DNA from: Anaerolineaceae bacterium UBA4799
Lineage (GTDB): Bacteria > Chloroflexota > Anaerolineae > Anaerolineales > Anaerolineaceae
Direction: 5' to 3'
DNA length: 5,697 nucleotides
NCBI GenBank assembly: GCA_002402725.1
Contig: DHGL01000041.1
Span: forward strand, 1 to 5,697
Below, in pieces: positions 1-5,697 of this stretch; position 1 is the first letter of the stretch, and each line of letters begins with the position of its first letter. A model generated the notes under the pieces. That model was not told where the DNA came from. It worked only from the letters and a program-made list of their open reading frames with translations, and ran no database searches. The translations under genes were made by a program, and so were the position numbers.

Positions 1-20
1 TCAAACTTCTGCTTCGCCAT
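1..20 (-). CDS. tuf: Elongation factor Tu, first six codons only (partial)
   Basis: An ATG at 18-20 opens a frame reading M-A-K-Q-K-F before the window ends. This matches the usual start of bacterial EF-Tu (MAKxKFERTKPH...). EF-Tu is the GTPase that delivers aminoacyl-tRNA to the ribosomal A site. Three things support the call: the peptide, a strong Shine-Dalgarno AAGGAG ten bases upstream, and the position directly after fusA, where tuf sits in the standard str operon. The gap from the fusA stop is 40 bases with no terminator or obvious promoter, so cotranscription with fusA is likely. Only 20 bases are present, so nothing can be said about the rest of the gene. The identification rests mainly on gene order. 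Confidence 0.85.
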
Positions 21-30
21 GTTTCTTCTT

Positions 31-36
31 CTCCTT
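31..36 (-). promoter_or_regulatory. Ribosome binding site of tuf
   Basis: AAGGAG on the minus strand, followed by the ten-base spacer AAGAAGAAAC and then ATG at 18-20. It is the strongest Shine-Dalgarno match in the window, as expected for a very highly expressed protein. It is the main local evidence that the six-codon frame at the window edge is a real gene start. Confidence 0.8.
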
Positions 37-60
37 AGAAACTATGTTGCTATGATCGCT

Positions 61-2130
61 TTAATTAATGATTCTTTCCGCTACAGCAGCCGATACTGGC
101 GCGTAATGGTCAAATTCCATTGTGAACACGCCCCGTCCCTGCGTGGCTGAACGTAATTCTGTGGCATACCCGAACATATCGGATAAAGGTAACAATGAAT
201 GAATCGCCTGCGCGTTACCCGGACGCACGTCCATGCCCATAACAACCCCGCGGCGTGATGTGATCTGACCGAGTACATCACCCAGGTATTCTTCAGGAAC
301 GACAATTTCGGTTTTCATGATCGGTTCGAGCAGTACTGACGCGCCTTTATGCAATCCTTCTCGCATGCACATAATCGCCGCCATTTTGAAAGCCATTTCA
401 CTCGAATCAACTTCGTGGAAGGAACCATCCACCAACTGTACTTCCAGATCCGTCACGGGATACCCCGCTAAAACACCTGACTCGACGGCTTCCTTGACCC
501 CTTTTTCAACCGCGGGTATGTACTCACGTGGAATGACACCGCCGGTAATCTTGTTTTCGAATTTAATACCGGACCCACGTTCAAGGGGAAGCATGTTGAA
601 TACCACATGCCCGTACTGGCCGTGTCCACCGGTTTGTTTCACATACTTGTATTCAATTTCTTTGACTTCGCGGGTGATAGTCTCGCGGTAAGACACGCGT
701 GGTTTACCCACATTAGCCTGCACGCGGAATTCACGCAGCATGCGGTCCACCAGTACATCAAGGTGCAACTCGCCCATCCCGCCAATGATGGTTTGCCCTG
801 AGTTTTCGTCAGAGTGAACCCTGAAAGTCGGGTCTTCTTCCGCTAATCGCTGCAGCGCAATCGCCATCTTGTCCTGGTCAGCGGTGGATTTAGGTTCGAC
901 CGCAATCGAGATGACCGGTTCAGGGAAGGTAATACTTTCAAGTATCACCGGTTTATGCGCGCTGCAAAGGGTATCGCCGGTGAAAGATTCCTTCAGTCCC
1001 AACACCGCGCCGATATCTCCCGCATTGACCTCGGTGATGTCTTCGCGGTGATCCGCGTACATGCGCAGCAGCCGCCCGATGCGTTCCTTGCGGCCTTTTA
1101 TGGGATTAAGCACCATATCCCCGGTTTTAATTGTGCCTGAATAAACCCTGAAGTAAGCCAGGCGGCCAACATAAGGGTCACTGACGATCTTGAACACCAA
1201 CGCGCTCAACGGCGCGTTGTCTTCCGTGGGCAGTTCGATCTCTTTTTCGCCATCAGGGGAATGAGCGATGACTGGTGGGATGTCCACTGGAGAGGGCAAA
1301 TAATCCACAATCGCATCCAGAACAAGCTGGACGCCTTTATTGCGTAATGATGAGCCACAGAATACAGGCGTCACGCTGGTGTTTAAGACCGCTTTCCGTA
1401 ATGCGTGTTTCAGCTCATCATTGGAGATTTTTTCACCCTCAAGATATTTTACTGTCAGGTCATCGTTCAATTCGGCGATGCGCTCCACCATCTGTTCACG
1501 CAGTTCTTCAGCCTGTCCACGCAGATCATCTGGAATGGGGGCGTACTTGGGTTCTTTGCCGAGCTCATCCTCAAAATAGATTGCCTGCATGGTCAAAAGA
1601 TCAACCACGCCTTTAAAACTGGCTTCACTGCCGATTGGCAATTGCATCTGAATGGGATGGGCGCCCAACCTTTCGCGAATCGTGCCTATGGTATATTCCA
1701 GAGACGCGCCGATGCGGTCCATCTTGTTGACAAAACAGATGCGGGGCACATTGTAGCGGTCAGCCTGGCGCCAGACCGTCTCGCTTTGCGGCTCAACGCC
1801 TTGAACAGCATCAAACACGACCACGCCGCCATCCAGCACGCGTAGAGAACGCTGCACTTCAGCGGTAAAGTCTATGTGCCCGGGGGTATCGATCACATTG
1901 ATCTGATATCCCTTCCATTCTGCGGTTACTGCGGCAGAAACGATGGTGATACCACGTTCCCGTTCCTGAACCATCCAATCAGTGACTGTGGTACCTTCAT
2001 CCACATTCCCCAGGCGGTAGGTTCTGCCGGAATAGAACAGGATACGCTCGGTCGTCGTGGTTTTACCCGCGTCGATATGAGCAATAATCCCAATATTTCG
2101 GCACTTGTCTAACGGATAATTGCGTGGCAT
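61..2130 (-). CDS. fusA: Elongation factor G (translocase GTPase)
   Basis: EF-G catalyses GTP-dependent translocation of tRNA and mRNA on the ribosome and, with RRF, ribosome recycling; it is cytoplasmic. The 689 residues match the usual length of about 690-700. All five domains are visible. The G domain has G1 AHIDAGKT (17-24), switch I ending RGIT (59-62), G3 DTPGH with catalytic His85, G4 NKMD (135-138) and G5 CGSS (258-261). Domain II spans roughly 305-400 and domain III roughly 402-480. Domain IV contains [10 protein letters not shown] (501-510) and the tip sequence [12 protein letters not shown], with His572 at the decoding-centre-contacting position. Domain V starts near LLEPIMK (600-606). 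The ATG at 2128-2130 gives the family N-terminus and has an AGGA Shine-Dalgarno four bases upstream. The stop is TAA. It lies 23 bases after rpsG and 40 before tuf. Switch I reads GTTVTDWM rather than the common GAATMDWM, recalling EF-G2-type proteins, but domain IV and the operon context mark it as the main translocase. Confidence 0.97.
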   Translation of the reverse strand: MPRNYPLDKCRNIGIIAHIDAGKTTTTERILFYSGRTYRLGNVDEGTTVTDWMVQERERGITIVSAAVTAEWKGYQINVIDTPGHIDFTAEVQRSLRVLDGGVVVFDAVQGVEPQSETVWRQADRYNVPRICFVNKMDRIGASLEYTIGTIRERLGAHPIQMQLPIGSEASFKGVVDLLTMQAIYFEDELGKEPKYAPIPDDLRGQAEELREQMVERIAELNDDLTVKYLEGEKISNDELKHALRKAVLNTSVTPVFCGSSLRNKGVQLVLDAIVDYLPSPVDIPPVIAHSPDGEKEIELPTEDNAPLSALVFKIVSDPYVGRLAYFRVYSGTIKTGDMVLNPIKGRKERIGRLLRMYADHREDITEVNAGDIGAVLGLKESFTGDTLCSAHKPVILESITFPEPVISIAVEPKSTADQDKMAIALQRLAEEDPTFRVHSDENSGQTIIGGMGELHLDVLVDRMLREFRVQANVGKPRVSYRETITREVKEIEYKYVKQTGGHGQYGHVVFNMLPLERGSGIKFENKITGGVIPREYIPAVEKGVKEAVESGVLAGYPVTDLEVQLVDGSFHEVDSSEMAFKMAAIMCMREGLHKGASVLLEPIMKTEIVVPEEYLGDVLGQITSRRGVVMGMDVRPGNAQAIHSLLPLSDMFGYATELRSATQGRGVFTMEFDHYAPVSAAVAERIIN

Positions 2131-2153
2131 CGTTTCCTGCTATCAGAAATGAA

Positions 2154-2621
2154 TTACATTCGGTAATGGGAAAAGGCGCGGTTGGCTTCAGCCATTTTAT
2201 GAGTCTCTTCGCGCTTGCGTACCGCGTTACCCTGGTTGTTTGAAGCCTCAATCAGTTCGGTCGAGAGCTTTTCAGCATAGGAATTACCGGTACGGCTTGT
2301 CGCGGCATCCAAAATCCAGCGCATGGCCAGCGTCATGCGGCGGTTCGCGGGAACTTCCATCGGCACCTGGTAGGTGGCGCCACCCACACGGCGCGGGCGT
2401 ACTTCCATAACTGGACCGACGTTTTTGAGCGCAAGGTCCAGCACTTCAACAGGACTCTTGCCGGTTTTTTCTTTTATGATCTCCATCGCATCATACATGA
2501 TGGTGGTGGCAACACTCTTCTTACCACGCTTCATGATGCGGTGTATGAAAAAGGTCACGGGAACGCTGTTATAGCGCACATCCGGGGTTACTTCACGTGG
2601 TTCGGGTTTTGATCTTCGCAT
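2154..2621 (-). CDS. rpsG: 30S ribosomal protein S7
   Basis: S7 is a primary 16S rRNA binding protein that nucleates assembly of the 30S head and lines the E site/mRNA exit region. The 155 residues fit the family. Recognisable blocks are the basic N-terminus (MRRSKPEPRE), GKKSVA (33-38), KTGKSPVEVLDLAL, the conserved core RPRRVGGATYQVP ending in the beta-hairpin, RRMTLAMRWI, and the C-terminal KREETHKMAEANRAFSHYR. The last residue is Met where most bacterial S7 proteins end in Trp (HYRW), a small oddity. The ATG at 2619-2621 follows GGAG with a seven-base spacer. The stop is TAA. The gene begins 25 bases after the rpsL stop. In E. coli, S7 represses its own operon by binding a roughly 100-base rpsL-rpsG spacer. 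The spacer here is far too short for that structure, so any autoregulation must use another site, perhaps the rpsL leader (inference). Confidence 0.97.
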   Translation of the reverse strand: MRRSKPEPREVTPDVRYNSVPVTFFIHRIMKRGKKSVATTIMYDAMEIIKEKTGKSPVEVLDLALKNVGPVMEVRPRRVGGATYQVPMEVPANRRMTLAMRWILDAATSRTGNSYAEKLSTELIEASNNQGNAVRKREETHKMAEANRAFSHYRM

Positions 2622-2646
2622 TCAAATACTCCATCAAATCCTATTG

Positions 2647-3066
2647 TTACGCTTTCGGTTTCTTTGAACCGTATTTCGAACGTGCCTGTGAACGTTTCGC
2701 GACACCGGTTGTATCCAGCGTCCCGCGCACAATGTGATAACGCACACCAGGCAGGTCTTTTACACGACCACCACGGACGAGAACTACCGAGTGCTCCTGC
2801 AGTTGATGACCTTCACCAGGGATGTAAGCGGTGACCTCTATCCCGTTTGAAAGCCTGACACGGGCGATCTTGCGCAGCGCCGAGTTAGGCTTCTTGGGGG
2901 TCATCGTCCTCACGACCGTGCATACGCCGCGTTTCTGCGGTGCGCCTTTTTCCAGGCGGGAGCGGCGCTGTTTCATTGAATTCAGAGTGTATTGCAAAGC
3001 GGGCGCCTTGCTCTTCACCCTTTTCGTCTCACGACCTTTTCTGATCAATTGATTGATTGTTGGCAC
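2647..3066 (-). CDS. rpsL: 30S ribosomal protein S12
   Basis: S12 sits at the 30S decoding centre, monitors codon-anticodon pairing and is the site of streptomycin-resistance mutations. The 139 residues carry the N-terminus [11 protein letters not shown], the universal [11 protein letters not shown] (56-66), [43 protein letters not shown] and the C-terminal [13 protein letters not shown]. Lys58/Lys59 and Lys103, equivalent to the classical resistance positions, are wild type. Asp104 in KDLPG is the residue methylthiolated by RimO where that enzyme is present. A segment of about 15 residues between APAL and GAPQKRG (roughly 25-40) is absent from E. coli and Thermus S12 but has a counterpart in Bacillus-type proteins. 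The usual HNLQEH reads HQLQEH. The start is GTG (3064-3066), chosen because it gives the exact family N-terminus and has GGAGG ten bases upstream. First gene of the str operon, with its own promoter. Confidence 0.97.
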   Translation of the reverse strand: MPTINQLIRKGRETKRVKSKAPALQYTLNSMKQRRSRLEKGAPQKRGVCTVVRTMTPKKPNSALRKIARVRLSNGIEVTAYIPGEGHQLQEHSVVLVRGGRVKDLPGVRYHIVRGTLDTTGVAKRSQARSKYGSKKPKA

Positions 3067-3076
3067 TTCTTCTTTG

Positions 3077-3081
3077 CCTCC
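3077..3081 (-). promoter_or_regulatory. Ribosome binding site that fixes the GTG start of rpsL
   Basis: GGAGG on the minus strand, ten bases before GTG at 3064-3066. The spacer is the purine-rich CAAAGAAGAA. No ATG lies in frame until codon 31, inside the protein, so this site together with the PTINQ N-terminus decides in favour of the GTG start. The spacer resembles the GAAGAA-rich one before tuf. Confidence 0.8.
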
Positions 3082-3115
3082 GTAGAATAGTTCTTTCCTG
3101 TTCTTCTCTAATTAA

Positions 3116-3148
3116 GATGAGACCATCGACTGCAATGATGGCCTCACC
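3116..3148 (-). promoter_or_regulatory. Hairpin in the rpsL mRNA leader, possible regulatory element
   Basis: On the minus strand GGTGAGGCCATC (3148-3137) and GATGGTCTCATC (3127-3116) pair over 12 bp, with two G-U pairs and a nine-base loop (ATTGCAGTC). The sequence after it (TTAATTAGAG) is not a U-run, so this is not a typical intrinsic terminator. It lies about 35 bases before the rpsL Shine-Dalgarno. A ribosomal-protein autoregulatory site, a pause site or an mRNA-stabilising structure are all possible. The pairing is seen directly; the role is inference. Confidence 0.5.
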
Positions 3149-3205
3149 GATTCACACTGATGGCAGAGGTGTACACATCACCACGTAATAGAGCAACGGC
3201 GAAAA

Positions 3206-3234
3206 ATTATATCATGAGGGTTTTTCATGGTCAA
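3206..3234 (-). promoter_or_regulatory. Housekeeping sigma (sigma-70 type) promoter of the str operon
   Basis: On the minus strand TTGACC (3234-3229) and TATAAT (3211-3206) are separated by exactly 17 bases. The spacer ends in TGA, giving the extended -10 form TGn-TATAAT. The -35 differs from consensus at one base and the -10 is perfect. Transcription should start near 3200-3197, giving an rpsL leader of about 130 nt. The -35 begins only 33 bases after the rpoB stop, so the str genes can be transcribed independently of rpoB. The spacer contains a short inverted repeat, CATGA-N7-TCATG (3229-3213). Start site and strength are predictions. Confidence 0.85.
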
Positions 3235-3267
3235 GAGAAATAGACCAAACCCCGCTCGCCTGCTCTG

Positions 3268-5697
3268 CTACAGCAGTCCCTGCAGCTCCTCGCCGAGGCC
3301 TAGTAATCCGGTCTCGAGGCGTGGAGGTCGTACGCGTTCCTCATCTTTTCCAAAGCGGATGATTTCCTTGGTGTCCATCACCGCTTCTACAGCCAATCCC
3401 AGGCTTTGCAGTTCCTTTACTAATACCCTGAAGGAAGCCGGAAGGCTGGGGTCTTCAATGGGATCACCCTTGACGATCGCTTCATAAGTACTCACCCGGC
3501 CTTGAACATCGTCTGATTTGACGGTGAGCATTTCCTGCAGGGTGAATGCCGCGCCGTAAGCCTCCAGCGCCCACACTTCCATTTCACCGAAACGCTGCCC
3601 GCCAAACTGCGCCTTGCCGCCCAGAGGCTGTTGCGTCACCAGACTGTAAGGTCCGGTTGAACGGGCGTGCACTTTGTCTTCCACCAGGTGGTGCAGTTTC
3701 AGCATGGTCATGACGCCAACGGTGACCGGCTGGTCATAAGGCTGACCGGTCTTGCCATCGCGTAATACCTGTTTGCCGAGCGTTGGTACAGGCTGTCCGG
3801 TTTCTAGCGACACCTTGCCAGCCACTTCGCGTATCTTTTCGTCCTTTATTTTGGACGGGTCTGTGCCATTCACTTCAAGCCAAACGCGCAGGCAGGTGTT
3901 CATCGCCCGGTCGTCTCTTTCGTGTCTTTCAACATCGGTCTTAAAGCTGCCTGTATCCAGGATCGGGGTAGGATCCAGCCCTTTTTCATTCAGCCAGGAT
4001 TCCAGCGTGATATGGCGCGCGTAAATCGGGTCCGTGGACATGCGGTCAATGTCGTACTTTTTGTCCAGCGTCTGTTCTAGGTAGAGGAGGCGTACTTCAT
4101 CATCATCCTTGATCGTTTCTGGATCATGGTCAATGCCACTCAACCACTCCCAGGCGCGCTTACCCGCTTCAGTCCAGGTATAGTCCATCAACCAGGCTCT
4201 GGCAAGTTCGGCTTCGATCTCGAATTCAGTGGCGCCATCAAACACCGGTGTTATGGCTTCAAAACCCAGTTCTTTGGCTGCCCAACCAAGGTGCGTTTCA
4301 AGCACCTGACCGATGTTCATACGGCCTGGTACGCCCAGCGGATTGAGAATAATGTCCACTGGAGTTCCGTCTTTGAGGAAAGGCATGTTTTCCACCGGGA
4401 CGACGCGGGAGACGACGCCCTTGTTACCATGGCGTCCCGCCATCTTGTCACCAGCGGTGATCTTGCGGCGCTGCGCGACAGAGACCCGAACCATCATGTC
4501 AACTCCCGCGGAGAGGTCAACGTTATCTTCACGGGTGAACACCTTCACATCCACGACCTTGCCGCGCTCGCCATGAGGCATACGCAGTGAAGTATCCTTT
4601 ACATCACGAGATTTTTCACCAAAAATAGCACGCAGCAGGCGTTCTTCAGGGGTCAGTTCCTTTTCACCCTTAGGGGTGATCTTACCTACCAGGATATCGT
4701 TCGGACCGACCTCTGCGCCGATGCGGATAATGCCCTGCTCATCGAGGTCTTTGATGGCATCTTCGCCCACATTGGGGATGTCGCGGGTAATCTCTTCCGG
4801 ACCCAGCTTGGTGTCGCGGGCTTCGATTTCGTATTTTTCAATATGCACAGAGGTGAATTTATCATCCTGTACCAATCTTTCAGAAATCAGGATGGCGTCT
4901 TCAAAATTCCCGCCTTCCCAAGAAAGGAAGGCTATCACTACATTCTGCCCGAGCGCCAGCTTACCGTTGACAGTAGAGGAGGAATCCGCCAGGATGTCGC
5001 CTTTATGGATGCGCTGCCCTTTTACCACTGCCGGTCGCTGATCGATACAGGTACTCTGATTGGAGCGTTGATACTTGCGCAGATGATACACGTTATTCTT
5101 GCCTTCCGCGTTTTTTACCACAATCTGCTGCCCGGTAACGGAAACCACGTCACCATCTTCATGGGCAATCACAATCTGACCAGAATCAAGCGCGGCGTAG
5201 CGCTCCATGCCGGTGGATATCAAGGGACTATCCGGGTTGATAAGCGGTACCGCTTGCGCCTGCATGTTCGACCCCATTAATGCGCGGTTCGCGTCATCAT
5301 GCTCCAAAAAGGGGATAAGCGCGGCGGAGATGCCCACAACCTGGTGCGGCGATACATCCATGTAGTTGACGCTTTCAGAGACGGAAAGTATAAAATCGCT
5401 GTGATAGCGGCATGAAATCTGCTCCTGGGCGAATTCATTGTTCTCGTTCAGGGTAGTGTTGGCCTGCGCGATAACGTATTTATCTTCCGCATCGGCTGAA
5501 AGGTACTCCACCTCTTCAGTGACAAAGGGTTCAACGAAGATGGCTTCTTTTTTGGTCTTTTTGATCACAGAAAGCATCTTCGCGGTGATACGTTCCCCTT
5601 CCCTGGCGATGATTTCGCCGGATTTTTCATCCGTGAGGCTCTCACGCAATAACCTGCCTTCAAGCCTGGGGTCATCGTATGCCAGCGTCTTTAATAC
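3268..5697 (-). CDS. rpoB: DNA-directed RNA polymerase beta subunit, C-terminal 809 residues (5' end outside window)
   Basis: Beta forms half of the RNA polymerase active-site cleft. The frame is open to the right edge, so roughly the first 600 residues, including the rifampicin-binding cluster, lie outside. Counting residue 1 at the edge, visible blocks are [21 protein letters not shown] (about 126-146), [11 protein letters not shown] with the acidic pair Glu266/Asp267 (E. coli E813/D814), [38 protein letters not shown] with Lys418/Lys426 (E. coli K1065/K1073), [14 protein letters not shown], and the C-terminal [24 protein letters not shown]...SDDV clamp segment. The E. coli-type insertion between GEKSRDV and KITAGDK is absent. 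There are two unusual insertions: a beta'-like module at residues 12-59, and about 130 residues (roughly 501-632) with tandem WL-x5-DP repeats. The C-terminus runs some 35 residues past the usual end. The stop is TAG. It is followed by rpsL rather than rpoC, and no intrinsic terminator is visible after it. Confidence 0.97.
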   Translation of the reverse strand, partial: VLKTLAYDDPRLEGRLLRESLTDEKSGEIIAREGERITAKMLSVIKKTKKEAIFVEPFVTEEVEYLSADAEDKYVIAQANTTLNENNEFAQEQISCRYHSDFILSVSESVNYMDVSPHQVVGISAALIPFLEHDDANRALMGSNMQAQAVPLINPDSPLISTGMERYAALDSGQIVIAHEDGDVVSVTGQQIVVKNAEGKNNVYHLRKYQRSNQSTCIDQRPAVVKGQRIHKGDILADSSSTVNGKLALGQNVVIAFLSWEGGNFEDAILISERLVQDDKFTSVHIEKYEIEARDTKLGPEEITRDIPNVGEDAIKDLDEQGIIRIGAEVGPNDILVGKITPKGEKELTPEERLLRAIFGEKSRDVKDTSLRMPHGERGKVVDVKVFTREDNVDLSAGVDMMVRVSVAQRRKITAGDKMAGRHGNKGVVSRVVPVENMPFLKDGTPVDIILNPLGVPGRMNIGQVLETHLGWAAKELGFEAITPVFDGATEFEIEAELARAWLMDYTWTEAGKRAWEWLSGIDHDPETIKDDDEVRLLYLEQTLDKKYDIDRMSTDPIYARHITLESWLNEKGLDPTPILDTGSFKTDVERHERDDRAMNTCLRVWLEVNGTDPSKIKDEKIREVAGKVSLETGQPVPTLGKQVLRDGKTGQPYDQPVTVGVMTMLKLHHLVEDKVHARSTGPYSLVTQQPLGGKAQFGGQRFGEMEVWALEAYGAAFTLQEMLTVKSDDVQGRVSTYEAIVKGDPIEDPSLPASFRVLVKELQSLGLAVEAVMDTKEIIRFGKDEERVRPPRLETGLLGLGEELQGLL
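3802..4197 (-). repeat. Region of RpoB encoding a repeat-containing insertion (protein-level repeat)
   Basis: Within rpoB, between the conserved TPVFDGA and LRDGKTG blocks, lie about 157 residues where E. coli has about 24. Three copies of W-L-x5-D-P-x2-I-x-D align without gaps, starting at codons near 4146, 3996 and 3882. A degenerate copy ([14 protein letters not shown]) starts near 4071, exactly 25 codons from both the first and second full copies. Units 1 and 2 also share R and LE near their ends (R-x3-LE). The reading frame is intact, so this is part of the protein, not an inserted element. Function unknown. Confidence 0.7.

Noticed and set aside
1405..1845. 146-codon open frame on the + strand opposite fusA
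   Set aside because: It lies wholly antisense to the conserved G domain of EF-G, shows no recognisable family and has no convincing ribosome binding site. It is a shadow of a highly constrained gene.
2063..2251. 62-codon minus-strand frame bridging rpsG and fusA
   Set aside because: It overlaps the conserved C-terminus of S7 and N-terminus of EF-G in another frame and resembles no known protein.
3116..3148. Hairpin considered as an intrinsic terminator for rpoB
   Set aside because: It is not followed by a U-run, contains two G-U pairs and lies downstream of the str promoter, where termination would block rpsL.
3152..3178. Possible leader peptide MCTPLPSV in the rpsL leader, ending three bases before the hairpin
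   Set aside because: The geometry recalls attenuation, but there is no Shine-Dalgarno, no run of a regulatory codon and no terminator after the hairpin. Eight codons arise easily by chance.
1281..4364. Shared word TGTCCACTGGAG in fusA (about 1281) and rpoB (about 4353)
   Set aside because: A 12-base coincidence within coding sequence for unrelated peptides, with no flanking similarity.
4126..4590. 154-codon open frame on the + strand opposite rpoB
   Set aside because: Antisense to the conserved catalytic part of beta, with low-complexity His-rich content and no recognisable family. Treated as a shadow frame.
4843..5280. 145-codon open frame on the + strand opposite rpoB
   Set aside because: Antisense to conserved beta sequence and explained by codon bias on the other strand.
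5647..5649. TTG as the start codon of the beta frame
   Set aside because: The frame stays open for 16 more codons to the window edge and the sequence is mid-protein for beta. TTG here is an internal Leu.

Overview
The window is a run of core translation and transcription genes, all on the minus strand. Read 5'->3' on that strand, the order is: the C-terminal 809 codons of rpoB (RNA polymerase beta), a 201-base gap holding a strong promoter, then rpsL (ribosomal protein S12), rpsG (S7), fusA (EF-G), and the first six codons of tuf (EF-Tu) at the left edge. The last four genes form the classical bacterial 'str' operon. They are tightly spaced (25, 23 and 40 bases) and each has a purine-rich ribosome binding site. 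No mobile element, CRISPR array, tRNA or accessory system is visible, and none of the genes is broken.

The organism is a bacterium of moderate GC content. The wording of S12 (a 15-residue N-terminal insertion and an [20 protein letters not shown] core), the EF-G switch I wording (GTTVTDWM) and the shape of RpoB suggest Chloroflexota, probably class Anaerolineae. This is an inference from remembered family sequences, not a database result.

Region by region on the + coordinates: 1-20 start of tuf; 61-2130 fusA; 2154-2621 rpsG; 2647-3066 rpsL with a GTG start; 3067-3267 a leader of about 130 nt with a 12-bp hairpin, preceded by a near-consensus extended -10 promoter; 3268-5697 rpoB, open through the right edge.

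How the genes work together: beta is part of the RNA polymerase catalytic core. S12 and S7 build the decoding centre and head of the 30S subunit. EF-G and EF-Tu drive translocation and aminoacyl-tRNA delivery. The dedicated promoter after rpoB lets the translation genes be transcribed independently of the polymerase gene.

The points most worth a second look are in or next to rpoB. First, rpoC is absent from its usual place between rpoB and rpsL. Second, beta carries an insertion of about 130 residues built on a 25-residue tandem repeat (WL-x5-DP-x2-I-x-D). Third, a second insertion at the right edge of the window resembles a module otherwise familiar from the beta' subunit. These look like lineage-specific elaborations of a core gene rather than a new stand-alone system.
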